The translations under genes were made by a program, and so were the position numbers. From assembly GCA_016791475.1 (NCBI GenBank), contig JAEUWI010000035.1:1-64000 (forward strand): DNA of 64,000 nucleotides, read 5' to 3'. The stretch's first letter is position 1. Each line of letters opens with the position of its first letter. This stretch comes from Candidatus Hydrogenedentota bacterium. Its GTDB lineage: Bacteria > Hydrogenedentota > Hydrogenedentia > Hydrogenedentales > JAEUWI01. Under the pieces are notes generated by a model. It was given only the letters and a program-made list of their open reading frames with translations, was not told the DNA's origin and searched no databases. This document shows positions 46,501-54,853 of the stretch, piece after piece.

Positions 46501-46563
46501 GCACCGTTCCTGAAGAAACAGGCCCAGGGACGCGAGATTTCCGGGTTGGCGGCCTATGAGTAA
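43513..46563 (+). CDS. hsdR: Type I restriction enzyme R subunit (HsdR)
   Basis: 1016 aa from the ATG at 43513. The N-terminal nuclease domain has HQRYDVILLINGIPVVQIELKS (D and ExK of the PD-(D/E)XK core). The SF2 motor has Walker A HTTGSGKTLTSFK near residues 274-286, IIFDECHRSQFG (DECH-type box) and FGFTGTPIF, then LLTGFDSKFLNTLYV and AFSRTNRVLND. It translocates DNA and cuts it when the methylation state is wrong. It leads the operon and its last 8 bp overlap hsdS, which is unusual because hsdM or hsdS more often comes first. Confidence 0.96.
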   Translation: MSQKESDIERSLIGKLKDLKYIHRPEIRDRDALEKNFRQKFEALNRVQLTDAEFARLRDSIVSADVFQAAKTLREYGYFEREDGTPLHYTLVNIKDWCKNDFEVVNQLRINTSNSHQRYDVILLINGIPVVQIELKSLDVTPRRAMEQIVSYKNEPGNGYANTLLCFIQIFVVSNRANTRYFANNHAQHFAFNADERFLPIYQWADEDNTKVTHLDDFAEKFLLKCALGQMISRYMVLVASEQKLMIMRPYQIYAVKAIVDCIHQDRGNGYIWHTTGSGKTLTSFKTSTLLKDNPDIDKCLFVVDRKDLDRQTREEFNRFQEGCVEENTNTETLVRRLLSEDYADKVIVCTIQKLGLALDETSKKAQQHQKNGKATYKERLAPLRDKHIAIIFDECHRSQFGDNHQAIKDFFPRAQLFGFTGTPIFDANATYKQVDGTIGSYRTTRDIFEKQLHAYTITHAIDDQNVLRFHVDYFKAAENEDEGESKKKTKGKPDEAAKRRAVVDSILEKHESATNHRRFNALMATSSINDAIAYYNLFKEVQAQRQVDDPEYVPLHIAAVFSPPAEGNPDVKQLQEDLAQEKADNQQDPEGKKAALGVIIKDYNARYGTNHGIGEFDLYYQDVQKRIKDQQYPNSDYAHKNKIDIVIVVDMLLTGFDSKFLNTLYVVKNLKHHGLIQAFSRTNRVLNDTKPYGNILDFLGQRNAVDDAIALFSGEDTGRAKEIWLVDPAPLVIDKYEEAVAAMAQFLNRSGATDEEKKHRVCEPEEVYNLQGDTARLEFVKHFKEVQRFKTQLDQYTDLDETQKERIETLLPEERLRELRSSYLETAQRLKAQQGKGGEDADSAVDQLDFEFVLFSSALIDYDYIMGLIARYTQEKPGKQSMNRAQLVSLLSAHSNLMDERDDIVAYINTLQAGQPLSEQAIREGYQTFKAEKADSELHALAARHGLADETLKIFVGAVLDRLIFDGEQLGDLFESLDLGWKARSKAELALMEELAPFLKKQAQGREISGLAAYE

Positions 46564-47887
46564 GTCGAAGGGGAGCGGGAAGAAGGGATTGTTGCCCAAG
46601 CTGCGCTTTCCTGAGTTTCGGGACGCGGGCGACTGGGCGAGCAAGTGCATGGGAATCTTATACAGTTTTCAGCCGACAAACTCGTATTCAAGGGAAAAAC
46701 TAAACTACATCGAAGGCGAAGTAAAGAACATTCACTACGGTGATATTCATACAAAGTTCGCTACATTATTCGATGTGACGCGAGAAAAAGTTCCGTTCAT
46801 CAACTTAAGCGAATCACTCGAAAAAGTGAACCCTGAGAGCTATTGCCTAAAAGGTGACATGGTCTTCGCGGACGCTTCCGAGGATTTGGATGACATTGGG
46901 AAAAGCATCGAAATCGTCAACACAAACAATGAGAAGATTTTGTCTGGCCTGCATACACTGATGGCTCGTCAACGGGATTCCGAGCTTGTCATCGGCTTTG
47001 GAGGTCATCTGTTCAAGTCTAGTTCGATCCGCAAACAAATCAAGAAAGAGTCACAAGGCACCAAGGTGCTGGGAATTTCCTCCGGCAGACTATCTAAAAT
47101 CAAAGTTTGCCTTCCACTGAACAAAGACGAACAGCAAAAGATCACCGATTGTCTCTCGTCCCTCGACGCGCTGATCGCCGCGCAGGCGGACAAGCTCGAC
47201 GCCCTCAAGGTCCATAAAAAAGGGCTGATGCAGCGCCTCTTCCCCCGCGAGGGCGAAACCGTCCCCGAACTGCGCTTTCCCGAGTTTCGGGATGGGGGGG
47301 AGTGGGAGGAGAAGACACTCGGATCTATTGCAGAGTTCCTCAAAGGCAAGGGTATCTCAAAGGCCGATATCCATTCAGACGGCAATCAGCCATGTATACG
47401 CTATGGGGAACTGTACACCCTCTATAGAGAGCGGATTGATACGGTGGTCTCCAATACTAACTTGTCGCCAGATGAGCTGTTCTTGAGTCATGCTGGCGAT
47501 GTGATCATACCTGCTTCCGGCGAGACCAAGATTGATATTGCGACGGCAGCTTGCGTGATACATCGTAATGTCGCACTGGGCAGCGATCTAAACATAATTC
47601 GCTCCAAACAGGATGGTGTCTTTCTGAGCTACTACTTGAACGGAACGCTTAGATTGGAAATTGCAAAAGTCGCTCAGGGTGACACAGTGGTTCATCTGTA
47701 CAAGAGCAATTTAGAGAAACTGAAAGTGGCAATCCCGTTACCGGAGGAGCAGCGAAGAGTCGCCGATTGCCTTTCCTCCCTCGACGCGCTGATCGACGCG
47801 CAGGCGGAGAAACTCGACGCCCTCAAGATCCACAAGCGCGGCCTGATGCAGCAGATCTTCCCCAGCCCGGAGGTGACGGACGCATGA
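46556..47887 (+). CDS. hsdS: Type I restriction enzyme specificity subunit (HsdS)
   Basis: 443 aa with two target-recognition domains, one in residues about 20-190 and one about 240-400. Each domain is preceded by LRFPEFRD and followed by a coiled-coil conserved region: CLSSLDALIAAQADKLDALK and CLSSLDALIDAQAEKLDALK, ending KGLMQRLFP / RGLMQQIFP. The two halves are thus pseudo-dimeric, and the flanking DNA is repeated (about 46600 and 47270; about 47150 and 47770). The recognition domains are much AT-richer than the conserved parts, suggesting domain exchange. The DNA target cannot be read from sequence. The stop overlaps the next gene as ATGA. Confidence 0.95.
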   Translation: MSKSKGSGKKGLLPKLRFPEFRDAGDWASKCMGILYSFQPTNSYSREKLNYIEGEVKNIHYGDIHTKFATLFDVTREKVPFINLSESLEKVNPESYCLKGDMVFADASEDLDDIGKSIEIVNTNNEKILSGLHTLMARQRDSELVIGFGGHLFKSSSIRKQIKKESQGTKVLGISSGRLSKIKVCLPLNKDEQQKITDCLSSLDALIAAQADKLDALKVHKKGLMQRLFPREGETVPELRFPEFRDGGEWEEKTLGSIAEFLKGKGISKADIHSDGNQPCIRYGELYTLYRERIDTVVSNTNLSPDELFLSHAGDVIIPASGETKIDIATAACVIHRNVALGSDLNIIRSKQDGVFLSYYLNGTLRLEIAKVAQGDTVVHLYKSNLEKLKVAIPLPEEQRRVADCLSSLDALIDAQAEKLDALKIHKRGLMQQIFPSPEVTDA

Positions 47888-48999
47888 GCGGCACGCCAAC
47901 CGTCTACAACTACCCCAATCTCCGCAGAGTCGTCGAACGGTTGAGGGATGACTTTTCCAGTGGCAATTGCGACTTCGTATTGCTCTACGCCTATAATCGC
48001 ACAGGAAAGACTCGACTTTCCATGGAATTCAAGGAGTATAGAAAGCGCAAACGGGAAAATGGTCGAGACACACTTTATTTCAACGCCTTCACCGAGGACC
48101 TATTCTCGTGGGACAATGATTTGGAGAACGACGCCAGACGAGCACTCCAGATCAATTCAAACTCAAAGTTCTTTGCCGGATTTAAGGATCTCGCGCTGGA
48201 AGAGCGAATTTTTGCCTACCTGAGTCGATATGCCACCTTCAACTTCAAAATCGACTATGAAAACTGGAATGTCGTCTTTAGCCAGGAAATAGCAAATCCG
48301 AAATTCAAGCCGGGGTCAAAAGAGCCCGAAACGATCACAGAAAGTAACATAAAAATTTCGAGAGGGGAAGAGAATCTATTTATTTGGTGTGTTTATCTGG
48401 CCATATCTGAACTCGCAATCGATGAGGCGAGCGCATACGACTGGGTAAAATACTTCTATATAGACGACCCCATCACATCCCTGGACGACAATAATGCTAT
48501 CGCCGTTGCGACAGATCTAGCGAATTTACTAAGACGAGCCAAGGGTAAAATCAAGACTGTAATATCCTCCCACCATGGCCTGTTTTTCAATGTGATGTTC
48601 AATGAACTGAAGAAGTCTTCACACAGATCTTATTTTATTCACCGGAAGCCCACGGAGAATACTTATACCCTGAGGGCTACCGATGAGACTCCGTTTTTTC
48701 ATCATGTGGCCACTTTAAGCGAGTTGAAAAAAGCGTCGGAAAGCGGGGAACTTTACACGTATCACTTTAACGCGCTTCGCAGCATTTTGGAGAAGACCGC
48801 CGCGTTCCATGGCCAAGACGACTTCTCTTTCTGTTTGGATAGTACAGACGAAGCGCTGTATTCCCGCGCCTTGAATCTTCTCAGCCATGGTAAAGCCTAC
48901 CCCCTCTATCAACCTGTCCAGATGCTCGAAGACAACAAGAAACTTTTCAACGACATCTTACAGGCATTCCTGAATCGCTTTGAATTCGGCATGCTGTGA
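47884..48999 (+). CDS. PrrC/AAA_13-like ATPase, candidate anticodon nuclease guarding the restriction system
   Basis: 371 aa. A P-loop in the form AYNRTGKTRLS (36-46, first Gly replaced by Ala), a signature-like KISRGEENLFI (157-167), Walker B FYIDDPITSLDDNN (191-204) and SSHH (228-231) give an ABC-type ATPase of the PrrC/RloC class. The C-terminal part has Arg299, Glu303 and His335. The same R-x3-E-x31-H spacing has been proposed as the catalytic triad of E. coli PrrC (R320, E324, H356; recalled from the literature). PrrC cuts tRNA-Lys when the type I enzyme is inhibited by phage. The gene is AT-rich and coupled to hsdS by a 4-bp overlap. Another toxin-like activity is possible. Confidence 0.68.
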   Translation: MSGTPTVYNYPNLRRVVERLRDDFSSGNCDFVLLYAYNRTGKTRLSMEFKEYRKRKRENGRDTLYFNAFTEDLFSWDNDLENDARRALQINSNSKFFAGFKDLALEERIFAYLSRYATFNFKIDYENWNVVFSQEIANPKFKPGSKEPETITESNIKISRGEENLFIWCVYLAISELAIDEASAYDWVKYFYIDDPITSLDDNNAIAVATDLANLLRRAKGKIKTVISSHHGLFFNVMFNELKKSSHRSYFIHRKPTENTYTLRATDETPFFHHVATLSELKKASESGELYTYHFNALRSILEKTAAFHGQDDFSFCLDSTDEALYSRALNLLSHGKAYPLYQPVQMLEDNKKLFNDILQAFLNRFEFGML

Positions 49000-49025
49000 A
49001 CTGCCTCAGAAGGGTGTGATTGACG

Positions 49026-50630
49026 ATGACCAAAGAACAACGCAACCAACTGGGCAAGACCCTGTGGGCGATTGCGGATCAGCTTCGCGGCGCGATGAAC
49101 GCGGACGACTTCCGCGACTATATGCTGTCCTTTCTATTCCTGCGCTACCTCTCCGATAACTACGAGGCGGCCGCCCAGAAAGAACTGAAGGGAGAGTATC
49201 CGAAGCTGCCCGAGGGTGACCGGCGCGCGCCGCTGACCGTGTGGTATGAAAACAATGCCGCCGACGCAGCCGATTTTGAGACACAGATCCGCCGCAAAAC
49301 GCACTACGTCATCCAGCCGGACTACCTCTGGAGCAGCATCGCGGAGCGGGCCCGAACGCAGGACGCCGAACTACTGCAAACGCTGGAGCGGGGCTTCAAG
49401 TACATCGAAAATGAGTCCTTTGCCAGCACCTTTCAGGGCCTCTTCTCGGAGATCAATCTGAATTCTGAAAAGCTGGGCAAGACACCGGCCGACCGTAACA
49501 AGAAGCTTTGCACCATTGTCACGACCATCGCCGAGAAGATCGCGGAGTTCTCCACCGACAGCGATATCCTGGGCGACGCCTATGAGTACCTCATCGGCCA
49601 GTTCGCCGCCGGATCCGGCAAAAAGGCGGGCGAGTTCTACACGCCGCAGTCGGTTTCCACCATCCTGTCGCGCATTGTAACCCTGGACGGCCAGGACCCG
49701 CGCTCCGGCAAAAAGAAGAAGCTCAACCGCGTGCTCGACTTTGCGTGCGGCTCCGGCTCCCTGCTGTTGAACGTGCGCAATCAGATGGGCAAGGACGGCA
49801 TCGGCAAGATCTACGGCCAGGAGAAGAACATCACGACCTACAACCTGGCGCGGATGAACCTGCTGCTGCACGGCGTGAAGGATACCGAGTTTCACATCCA
49901 CCACGGCGACACGCTTTTCAACGACTGGCCACTGCTCAACGAGATGAACCCAGCCAAAAAGCTGCAATGCGATGCGGTAGTGGCCAATCCGCCCTTCAGC
50001 TACCGCTGGGAACCCACCGATGCGCTGGGCGATGATTTCCGTTTCAAGAGCTATGGCCTGGCCCCGAAATCGGCGGCGGACTTCGCTTTCCTGCTCCACG
50101 GCTTTCACTTCCTGAGCGACGAAGGCACCATGGCGATCATCCTGCCCCACGGCGTCCTCTTCCGGGGTGGTGTGGAGAGCCGCATCCGCACCAAGCTGCT
50201 CAAAGACGGGCACATCGACACGGTAATCGGCCTGCCCGCCAACCTCTTCTTTTCCACCGGTATCCCGGTGTGCATTCTTGTGCTGAAAAAGTGCAAGAAA
50301 CCCGACGACGTGCTCTTCATCAACGCCAGCGAGCATTTCGAAAAAGGCAAGCGCCAGAATGTCCTGTTGCCCAAGCACATCGACAAGATCGTCGACTTCT
50401 ACCAGCACCGGAAAGAGGAGGACCGCTTCGCGCGCCGGGTCGGTATGGAGGAGATTGAGAAGAACGACTACAACCTCAATATCTCCCGCTATGTCAGCAC
50501 CGCCGAAGCCGAGCCGGAGATCGATCTGGCGGAAGTTCACAAGAACTTGTGCGATATTGAAAAGCGCATCGCCGAGGCGAGGGCTACGCACAACAATTTC
50601 ATGAAGGAACTGGGATTGCCACCGATTTGA
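49026..50630 (+). CDS. hsdM: Type I restriction enzyme M subunit (HsdM)
   Basis: 534 aa from the ATG at 49026; an upstream TTG at 49020 is possible. The N-terminal HsdM_N helical domain (GKTLWAIADQLRGAMNADDFRDYML) is followed by the SAM-binding motif I VLDFACGSGSLLLNV near residues 236-250. The catalytic NPPF is at about 321-324 (ANPPFSYRW), the adenine-N6 methyltransferase signature. It modifies host DNA with two HsdM per HsdS. Here it is the last gene of hsdR-hsdS-X-hsdM, 26 bp after the PrrC-like gene, so a defect upstream could affect methylation. Confidence 0.96.
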   Translation: MTKEQRNQLGKTLWAIADQLRGAMNADDFRDYMLSFLFLRYLSDNYEAAAQKELKGEYPKLPEGDRRAPLTVWYENNAADAADFETQIRRKTHYVIQPDYLWSSIAERARTQDAELLQTLERGFKYIENESFASTFQGLFSEINLNSEKLGKTPADRNKKLCTIVTTIAEKIAEFSTDSDILGDAYEYLIGQFAAGSGKKAGEFYTPQSVSTILSRIVTLDGQDPRSGKKKKLNRVLDFACGSGSLLLNVRNQMGKDGIGKIYGQEKNITTYNLARMNLLLHGVKDTEFHIHHGDTLFNDWPLLNEMNPAKKLQCDAVVANPPFSYRWEPTDALGDDFRFKSYGLAPKSAADFAFLLHGFHFLSDEGTMAIILPHGVLFRGGVESRIRTKLLKDGHIDTVIGLPANLFFSTGIPVCILVLKKCKKPDDVLFINASEHFEKGKRQNVLLPKHIDKIVDFYQHRKEEDRFARRVGMEEIEKNDYNLNISRYVSTAEAEPEIDLAEVHKNLCDIEKRIAEARATHNNFMKELGLPPI

Positions 50631-51173
50631 TGACGTGCTTTGACGAAGTCGCTACGGGGGGTATCGGCCATGAGCAGGCGAGAGGAATAAACGGACCAAA
50701 ACCACGGACAGCCACCATTATTCTCACTCTTCCCCCAGGTGTTGGTCGGGAGCACCTGGAGGCATGCTCAGGCTTCTGGAATTGCCTCTCTTGTGGGGCC
50801 GGTGGGGCTAATGGCTCGGGTTGAAGAAGACCGTGTCGCATAGTGATGCCGCCGCGTGAGTATTTTCGAAGCGACCGCCGGGCCGCTCGCTCAGGGTATC
50901 AGGGCGCGGTCGCTGCGTCAATCCAGCGCTCCCAATCGGCATAGCCCGCTGGCACGCGTCCGGGGGGGCTCGGGCGCGGGTCCGTCCCCCCCACGGCCGC
51001 CTCCATGGGGCGATTTCGGGTAGGGCCTGGGGAGCTGGTTTCGGGGCTGGATTGAATTTCGAGATATATTGGAGTTTCTGGTAATTTGACGAATTGGCCG
51101 GTGCGGTGCCAAACTGTTCTTTTACCGCAGGCCGTGTTTATTGAAATCATTCACGAAGTGAGAGGATCCTGTT
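50631..51173. other. 543-bp gap after hsdM with a possible gene remnant
   Basis: No complete gene is supported. On the minus strand 50899-51020 the frame reads GTDPRPSPPGRVPAGYADW, then ERWIDAATAP and a stop, with GC-rich codons, which looks like the last 40 codons of a lost gene. A weak promoter for the plus-strand gene may be TTGACG (51086-51091) with an 18-bp spacer and CAAACT (51110-51115). The rest shows nothing I can name. Confidence 0.4.
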
Positions 51174-53546
51174 ATGCGCTCCCCCATGCCGGCCGCCTTC
51201 GCGGCCGTACTGGCCTTTGCCGCGTTCTTCGCCGCGCGGACCGTGGCCGACCCCATCGATCTTTCGCGCGCGGTGATCGTGCTCGACAAGGACTCGTCGG
51301 TTCCTTTTAAGACCGCCGAAATGCTCCATGACGAGATTCAGCGACGCAGTGGCCAGGACCTTGCGATTGTGGGCGTAGCGCCGGCGGGCGCGGCCCGGAT
51401 TGTGCTCGGGCTGGCGGACGAATTGAGTGCGCCGACGGATGCGCCCGTGCCGGTGAAGGCGGAGGGCTTCAGCATCTGGACGGCGGGTTCGGATGTGTAT
51501 CTCGCGGGGCGGGACAAGCGCGGGGCGCTCTTTGCCGCGGGCCGACTGATCCGGCTGCTTTACTGCACGCCGGGGGTGGTGCGACTGGCGTCGGACACGC
51601 GGGTGTCGACCGCGCCGAAATATGAGTATCGCGTTCACCAGGCGGGCTACCGGAACACGGCGAACAGCTATGACCTCTGGACGGTGGAGCAGTATGAGCA
51701 GTATGCCCGCGACCTGGCCATCTTCGGCACAAACGGCCTGGAGCTGATCCAGGAAAACGGCCGCGACAACCGGGACTCACCCCTGATGGTCCGGACGATG
51801 TGGGACATGAACATCCTGCTGTCGCAGATGCTGGATCGCTACGACTTCAACGTCTTCGTGTGGTTTCCCCTGCTGGAGGATATCAGCGACCGGAAGGTGT
51901 ATGACGAGCAGTTGAATATGTTCGGCGAATTCTTCCAGGAGATGCCGCGCATCGACCAGATCTTCGTGCCGGGCGGCGATCCCGGCAACAACCCGCCGCG
52001 CCTGCTGATGCCGTGGAGCGGGGACATGGCGAAGCGGCTGCACAAGCGCTTTCCGAAGGCGGAACTGATCATTTCCGATCAGAAGTTTGTGGAGCAGGAT
52101 CTGGCGGATTTTTATGACTATATCAACGACGACAAGCCGAAGTGGCTGGCGGGCATCGCCTATGGCCCCGGCACGCACCACGATTTGGACTGGAGCCTGG
52201 AGCACCTGCCGAAGGGCTACAAGGTGCGCCACTATCCGGATATTACGCACAACAACCGCTGCCAGTTTGGGGTTCCCAACTGGGACACGCGCCATGGCCA
52301 GACCCTGGACCGGGAAGGCATCAACCCCCGCCCGACGCAGATGAAGGCGGCCCACAATCATTATGCGGCGATGACGAATGGTTTTGGTTCGTACTCCGAC
52401 GGTGTCCACGACGATCTGAACAAGGTGGTGTGGAGCGCGCTGGCCTGGGATCCCAATGCGGATCTGGACACGATATTGCTGGACTATGGCCGGGTGTTCT
52501 TCGGTGAGGCGGTGGGCGCGGATGTGGCCGAGGGCCTGCGCATGCTGGAGCGCAACATGGAGGGCATGCTGATCAGCAATGAGAACGTGCCCAAAGCGCT
52601 GGCCCAGTGGGAAATGATCGGTGTGAAGGGGGGCGAAGCGGTGCGGAGCAACTGGCGCTATCAACTCTATTATTTCCGGGCCATGTTTGACGTCTATATT
52701 CAGTCGCGCCTGCAGTATGAAACGGAACTCGAGACGCGCGCGACGGCGGCCCTGACCAAAGCCCCCACGGTCGGCAGCGAAGCAGCCATGACGGAGGCCT
52801 CCACGATCCTCAACGAATATGTGATGAATCGGGTGCGCCCCGATCTTCGCGTCAAGCTGGAAGAGGTGGGCCTTCAGGCGCTCCACAGCATCGGCTTCCA
52901 GTTCAGCTTCCTGGAACCCTACCGCGCGCGCAATCCCGAACGGGGCGCGCTGCTGGATAAGGTGGACGTGCCGATGAACAACCGGCCGTGGCTGGAGAAT
53001 GAGTTTGAGAAGGTGCGCAAGCTGGCCTCCGAGCCGGAGAAAGTGGCCCGGATCGATCGCCTGGTGAACTGGGAGAACGCGGGCCCCGGCGGTTTCTATG
53101 ACGACTTGGGCAATCCCTCGAAGCAGCCCCACCTCGTCTATCAGACCACCTTTGCGACGGACCCCGGATTTGTCCACGGACCGCAGAACGCCCACTACCG
53201 CACGCTGGACAACAGCACGCTGAAGGTGGACCCGACGCTGCGCTACAGCATGCTGGATCAGGCGGAGACGCTCTATGGCACGCCGCTGCTGGTGCGCTAT
53301 GATCAGCTCGATCCAAACGCGGCGTATAAGGTGCGTGTCACCTATTTCGGTCGCTACAATGCGACCATGTCGCTCAAGGCGGACGATCTGGAGGTGCACG
53401 GCGCGCAGGCTTCCACCCAACCCGCGGAGCCGCTGGAGTTCGACGTGCCGAAGGCCGCCACACAGGATGGCCAGGTGACGCTCCAGTGGGATCTGGTCGA
53501 AGGGCGCGGTTGCCAGGTGGCGGAGGTGTGGCTGATTAGGAAGTAG
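51174..53546 (+). CDS. Secreted glycoside-hydrolase-like protein with GH20/GH67-type N-terminal domain
   Basis: 790 aa from the ATG at 51174 (GAGGA upstream). Residues 1-25 are a signal peptide. Residues about 28-125 look like the glycohydro_20b / GH67-N alpha-beta domain (VIVLDKDSS, AEMLHDEIQRRSGQDL, DVYLAGRDKRGALFAAGRL). Residues about 150-460 look like a TIM-barrel catalytic region (FGTNGLELIQENGRDNR, FNVFVWFPLLEDIS, IFVPGGDPGNNPP, NRCQFGVPNWDTRHG). The final 150 residues are beta-rich, possibly carbohydrate-binding. No family is certain; alpha-glucuronidase- and hexosaminidase-like activities are the leading ideas. It is exported, and its neighbours handle sugars. Confidence 0.7.
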   Translation: MRSPMPAAFAAVLAFAAFFAARTVADPIDLSRAVIVLDKDSSVPFKTAEMLHDEIQRRSGQDLAIVGVAPAGAARIVLGLADELSAPTDAPVPVKAEGFSIWTAGSDVYLAGRDKRGALFAAGRLIRLLYCTPGVVRLASDTRVSTAPKYEYRVHQAGYRNTANSYDLWTVEQYEQYARDLAIFGTNGLELIQENGRDNRDSPLMVRTMWDMNILLSQMLDRYDFNVFVWFPLLEDISDRKVYDEQLNMFGEFFQEMPRIDQIFVPGGDPGNNPPRLLMPWSGDMAKRLHKRFPKAELIISDQKFVEQDLADFYDYINDDKPKWLAGIAYGPGTHHDLDWSLEHLPKGYKVRHYPDITHNNRCQFGVPNWDTRHGQTLDREGINPRPTQMKAAHNHYAAMTNGFGSYSDGVHDDLNKVVWSALAWDPNADLDTILLDYGRVFFGEAVGADVAEGLRMLERNMEGMLISNENVPKALAQWEMIGVKGGEAVRSNWRYQLYYFRAMFDVYIQSRLQYETELETRATAALTKAPTVGSEAAMTEASTILNEYVMNRVRPDLRVKLEEVGLQALHSIGFQFSFLEPYRARNPERGALLDKVDVPMNNRPWLENEFEKVRKLASEPEKVARIDRLVNWENAGPGGFYDDLGNPSKQPHLVYQTTFATDPGFVHGPQNAHYRTLDNSTLKVDPTLRYSMLDQAETLYGTPLLVRYDQLDPNAAYKVRVTYFGRYNATMSLKADDLEVHGAQASTQPAEPLEFDVPKAATQDGQVTLQWDLVEGRGCQVAEVWLIRK

Positions 53547-53559
53547 GGAATTGGGGAGC

Positions 53560-53602
53560 ATCGGACGGATCGGACTGATCAGATCGGTCCGATCCGTCCG
53601 AT
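53560..53602. repeat. 43-bp near-perfect palindrome between convergent genes
   Basis: ATCGGACGGATCGGAC (53560-53575) and its exact complement (53587-53602) are 16-bp arms around an 11-nt centre. A second hexamer layer (GATC) is present inside. It may work as a bidirectional terminator between 51174-53546 and the minus-strand gene ending at 53636, though no long T run follows. Similar words occur at 31882-31930 and about 37250-37310. Confidence 0.75.
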
Positions 53603-53635
53603 TTATACAAACCGGAAGCGCGGGACGGTGCCGAT

Positions 53636-54853
53636 TCACTTTCCCAGGGCGTGTTTGATCAGAATATCCGCGGCCCGCTCCGTGGCGCCGCCGCGCAGGA
53701 CGTCGGCCCGCAGGGCCTCGGCGCTCTCCCGGTAGCAGGGATCGTTGACGAGGGCGTCGATGGCGCGGAGCATGGCGTCGCCGTTCAGCCTGCGTGGGGA
53801 GGCCTTCACGCCGAAGCCGTGGTCGAGGATGTACTCGGTGCAGAGTTCCTGCTCCAGGTGCCCCGGCAGGGCGAGGAGGGGTTTGCCCGCGGCGAGGGCC
53901 TGGTACATGGTGCCATTGCCGCCGTGAAACACGACGGCCGCGCAATGCTCCATGATGGCGAGGCCGGGGGCGTATTTTGCAAAGCGGAAATTGGGCGGCG
54001 CGGCGGCCATGCCTTCTTCCGAGACCTGCCCCGCGGTGGTCACCACAAAGCGGTATTTCGACTGGCCCAGGGCCTTATAGCAACGGCGGAGCAGCGGCTC
54101 CAGCAGACCGGTGGATCCCATGGTAATGTAAATGTTCGTTGTGCCGTCCGAAAGCTCTTCGAACCATTCCGGCAATTCACAGGGGGGCTCGTACAGGATG
54201 GGACCGATGGACTGCCACAGGGGAAATCCGGGATGGGACTTGTGAAAGTGATCCAGATCGGGCGAGATGAGCGGGATTCGCCGGAGCAGGGTGATGCCGT
54301 TGACGGGCTCCACGCCGTGGCGGCGGTAGACCGGCTTGCGCATGCGGCCGAAGTGGAGCAGCTCCATGGCGTGGACCAGTACATTGAAGAAGGTCCACGG
54401 TTTGACGAAGTGGGTGTTGTAGGCGTTGAGCACGCCAGCCGCCGGGATGCCCAGAATGTGCCCCGCCGTGCTCGTGCCCACGCTGGCGTCGCCGAGAATC
54501 AGATCGGGCCGTTCCTCGCGGCAGACGCGGATCATGTCTTCGATGATCTCGTCGAGCGGCGCCCACTTGCGGCTATTGAGCATGTCCCAGACGCTGACGA
54601 GAAAGCCGTGATCGTGGAAGCGGTCCCACGCATAAGGCTGGGCCGGTTCCTTGACGCGGACCACGCGGAAGCCGGCGGCCTGGGCCTGATCGAGCTTGGA
54701 GCGGGGGTGTTTCGGGTCTTCGCCGGCGAATACAACCTCATGGCCCCGGGCCCGGAGCACCTTGGCAATCTCGACGCAACGGCCCACATGGGCCAGGCCG
54801 AAACCGAGGGGAAACATGAGAATTTTGAGCGGAGGCGCGGCGGATTCGGTCAT
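53636..54853 (-). CDS. UDP-glycosyltransferase family 1 (MGT-like)
   Basis: 405 aa from the ATG at 54853. The N-terminal half has LMFPLGFGLAHVGRCVEIAKVL (acceptor side). The C-terminal half has the nucleotide-sugar motif AAVVFHGGNGTMYQALAAGK, PLLALPGHLEQELCTEYI, and NIYITMGSTGL earlier. These match macrolide/glucuronosyl GT-B enzymes that use UDP-sugars on small molecules, sterols or lipids. No transmembrane segment is obvious. The start overlaps the stop of the upstream hydrolase (ATGA), so the two are translated together. The acceptor is unknown. Confidence 0.88.
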   Translation of the reverse strand: MTESAAPPLKILMFPLGFGLAHVGRCVEIAKVLRARGHEVVFAGEDPKHPRSKLDQAQAAGFRVVRVKEPAQPYAWDRFHDHGFLVSVWDMLNSRKWAPLDEIIEDMIRVCREERPDLILGDASVGTSTAGHILGIPAAGVLNAYNTHFVKPWTFFNVLVHAMELLHFGRMRKPVYRRHGVEPVNGITLLRRIPLISPDLDHFHKSHPGFPLWQSIGPILYEPPCELPEWFEELSDGTTNIYITMGSTGLLEPLLRRCYKALGQSKYRFVVTTAGQVSEEGMAAAPPNFRFAKYAPGLAIMEHCAAVVFHGGNGTMYQALAAGKPLLALPGHLEQELCTEYILDHGFGVKASPRRLNGDAMLRAIDALVNDPCYRESAEALRADVLRGGATERAADILIKHALGK

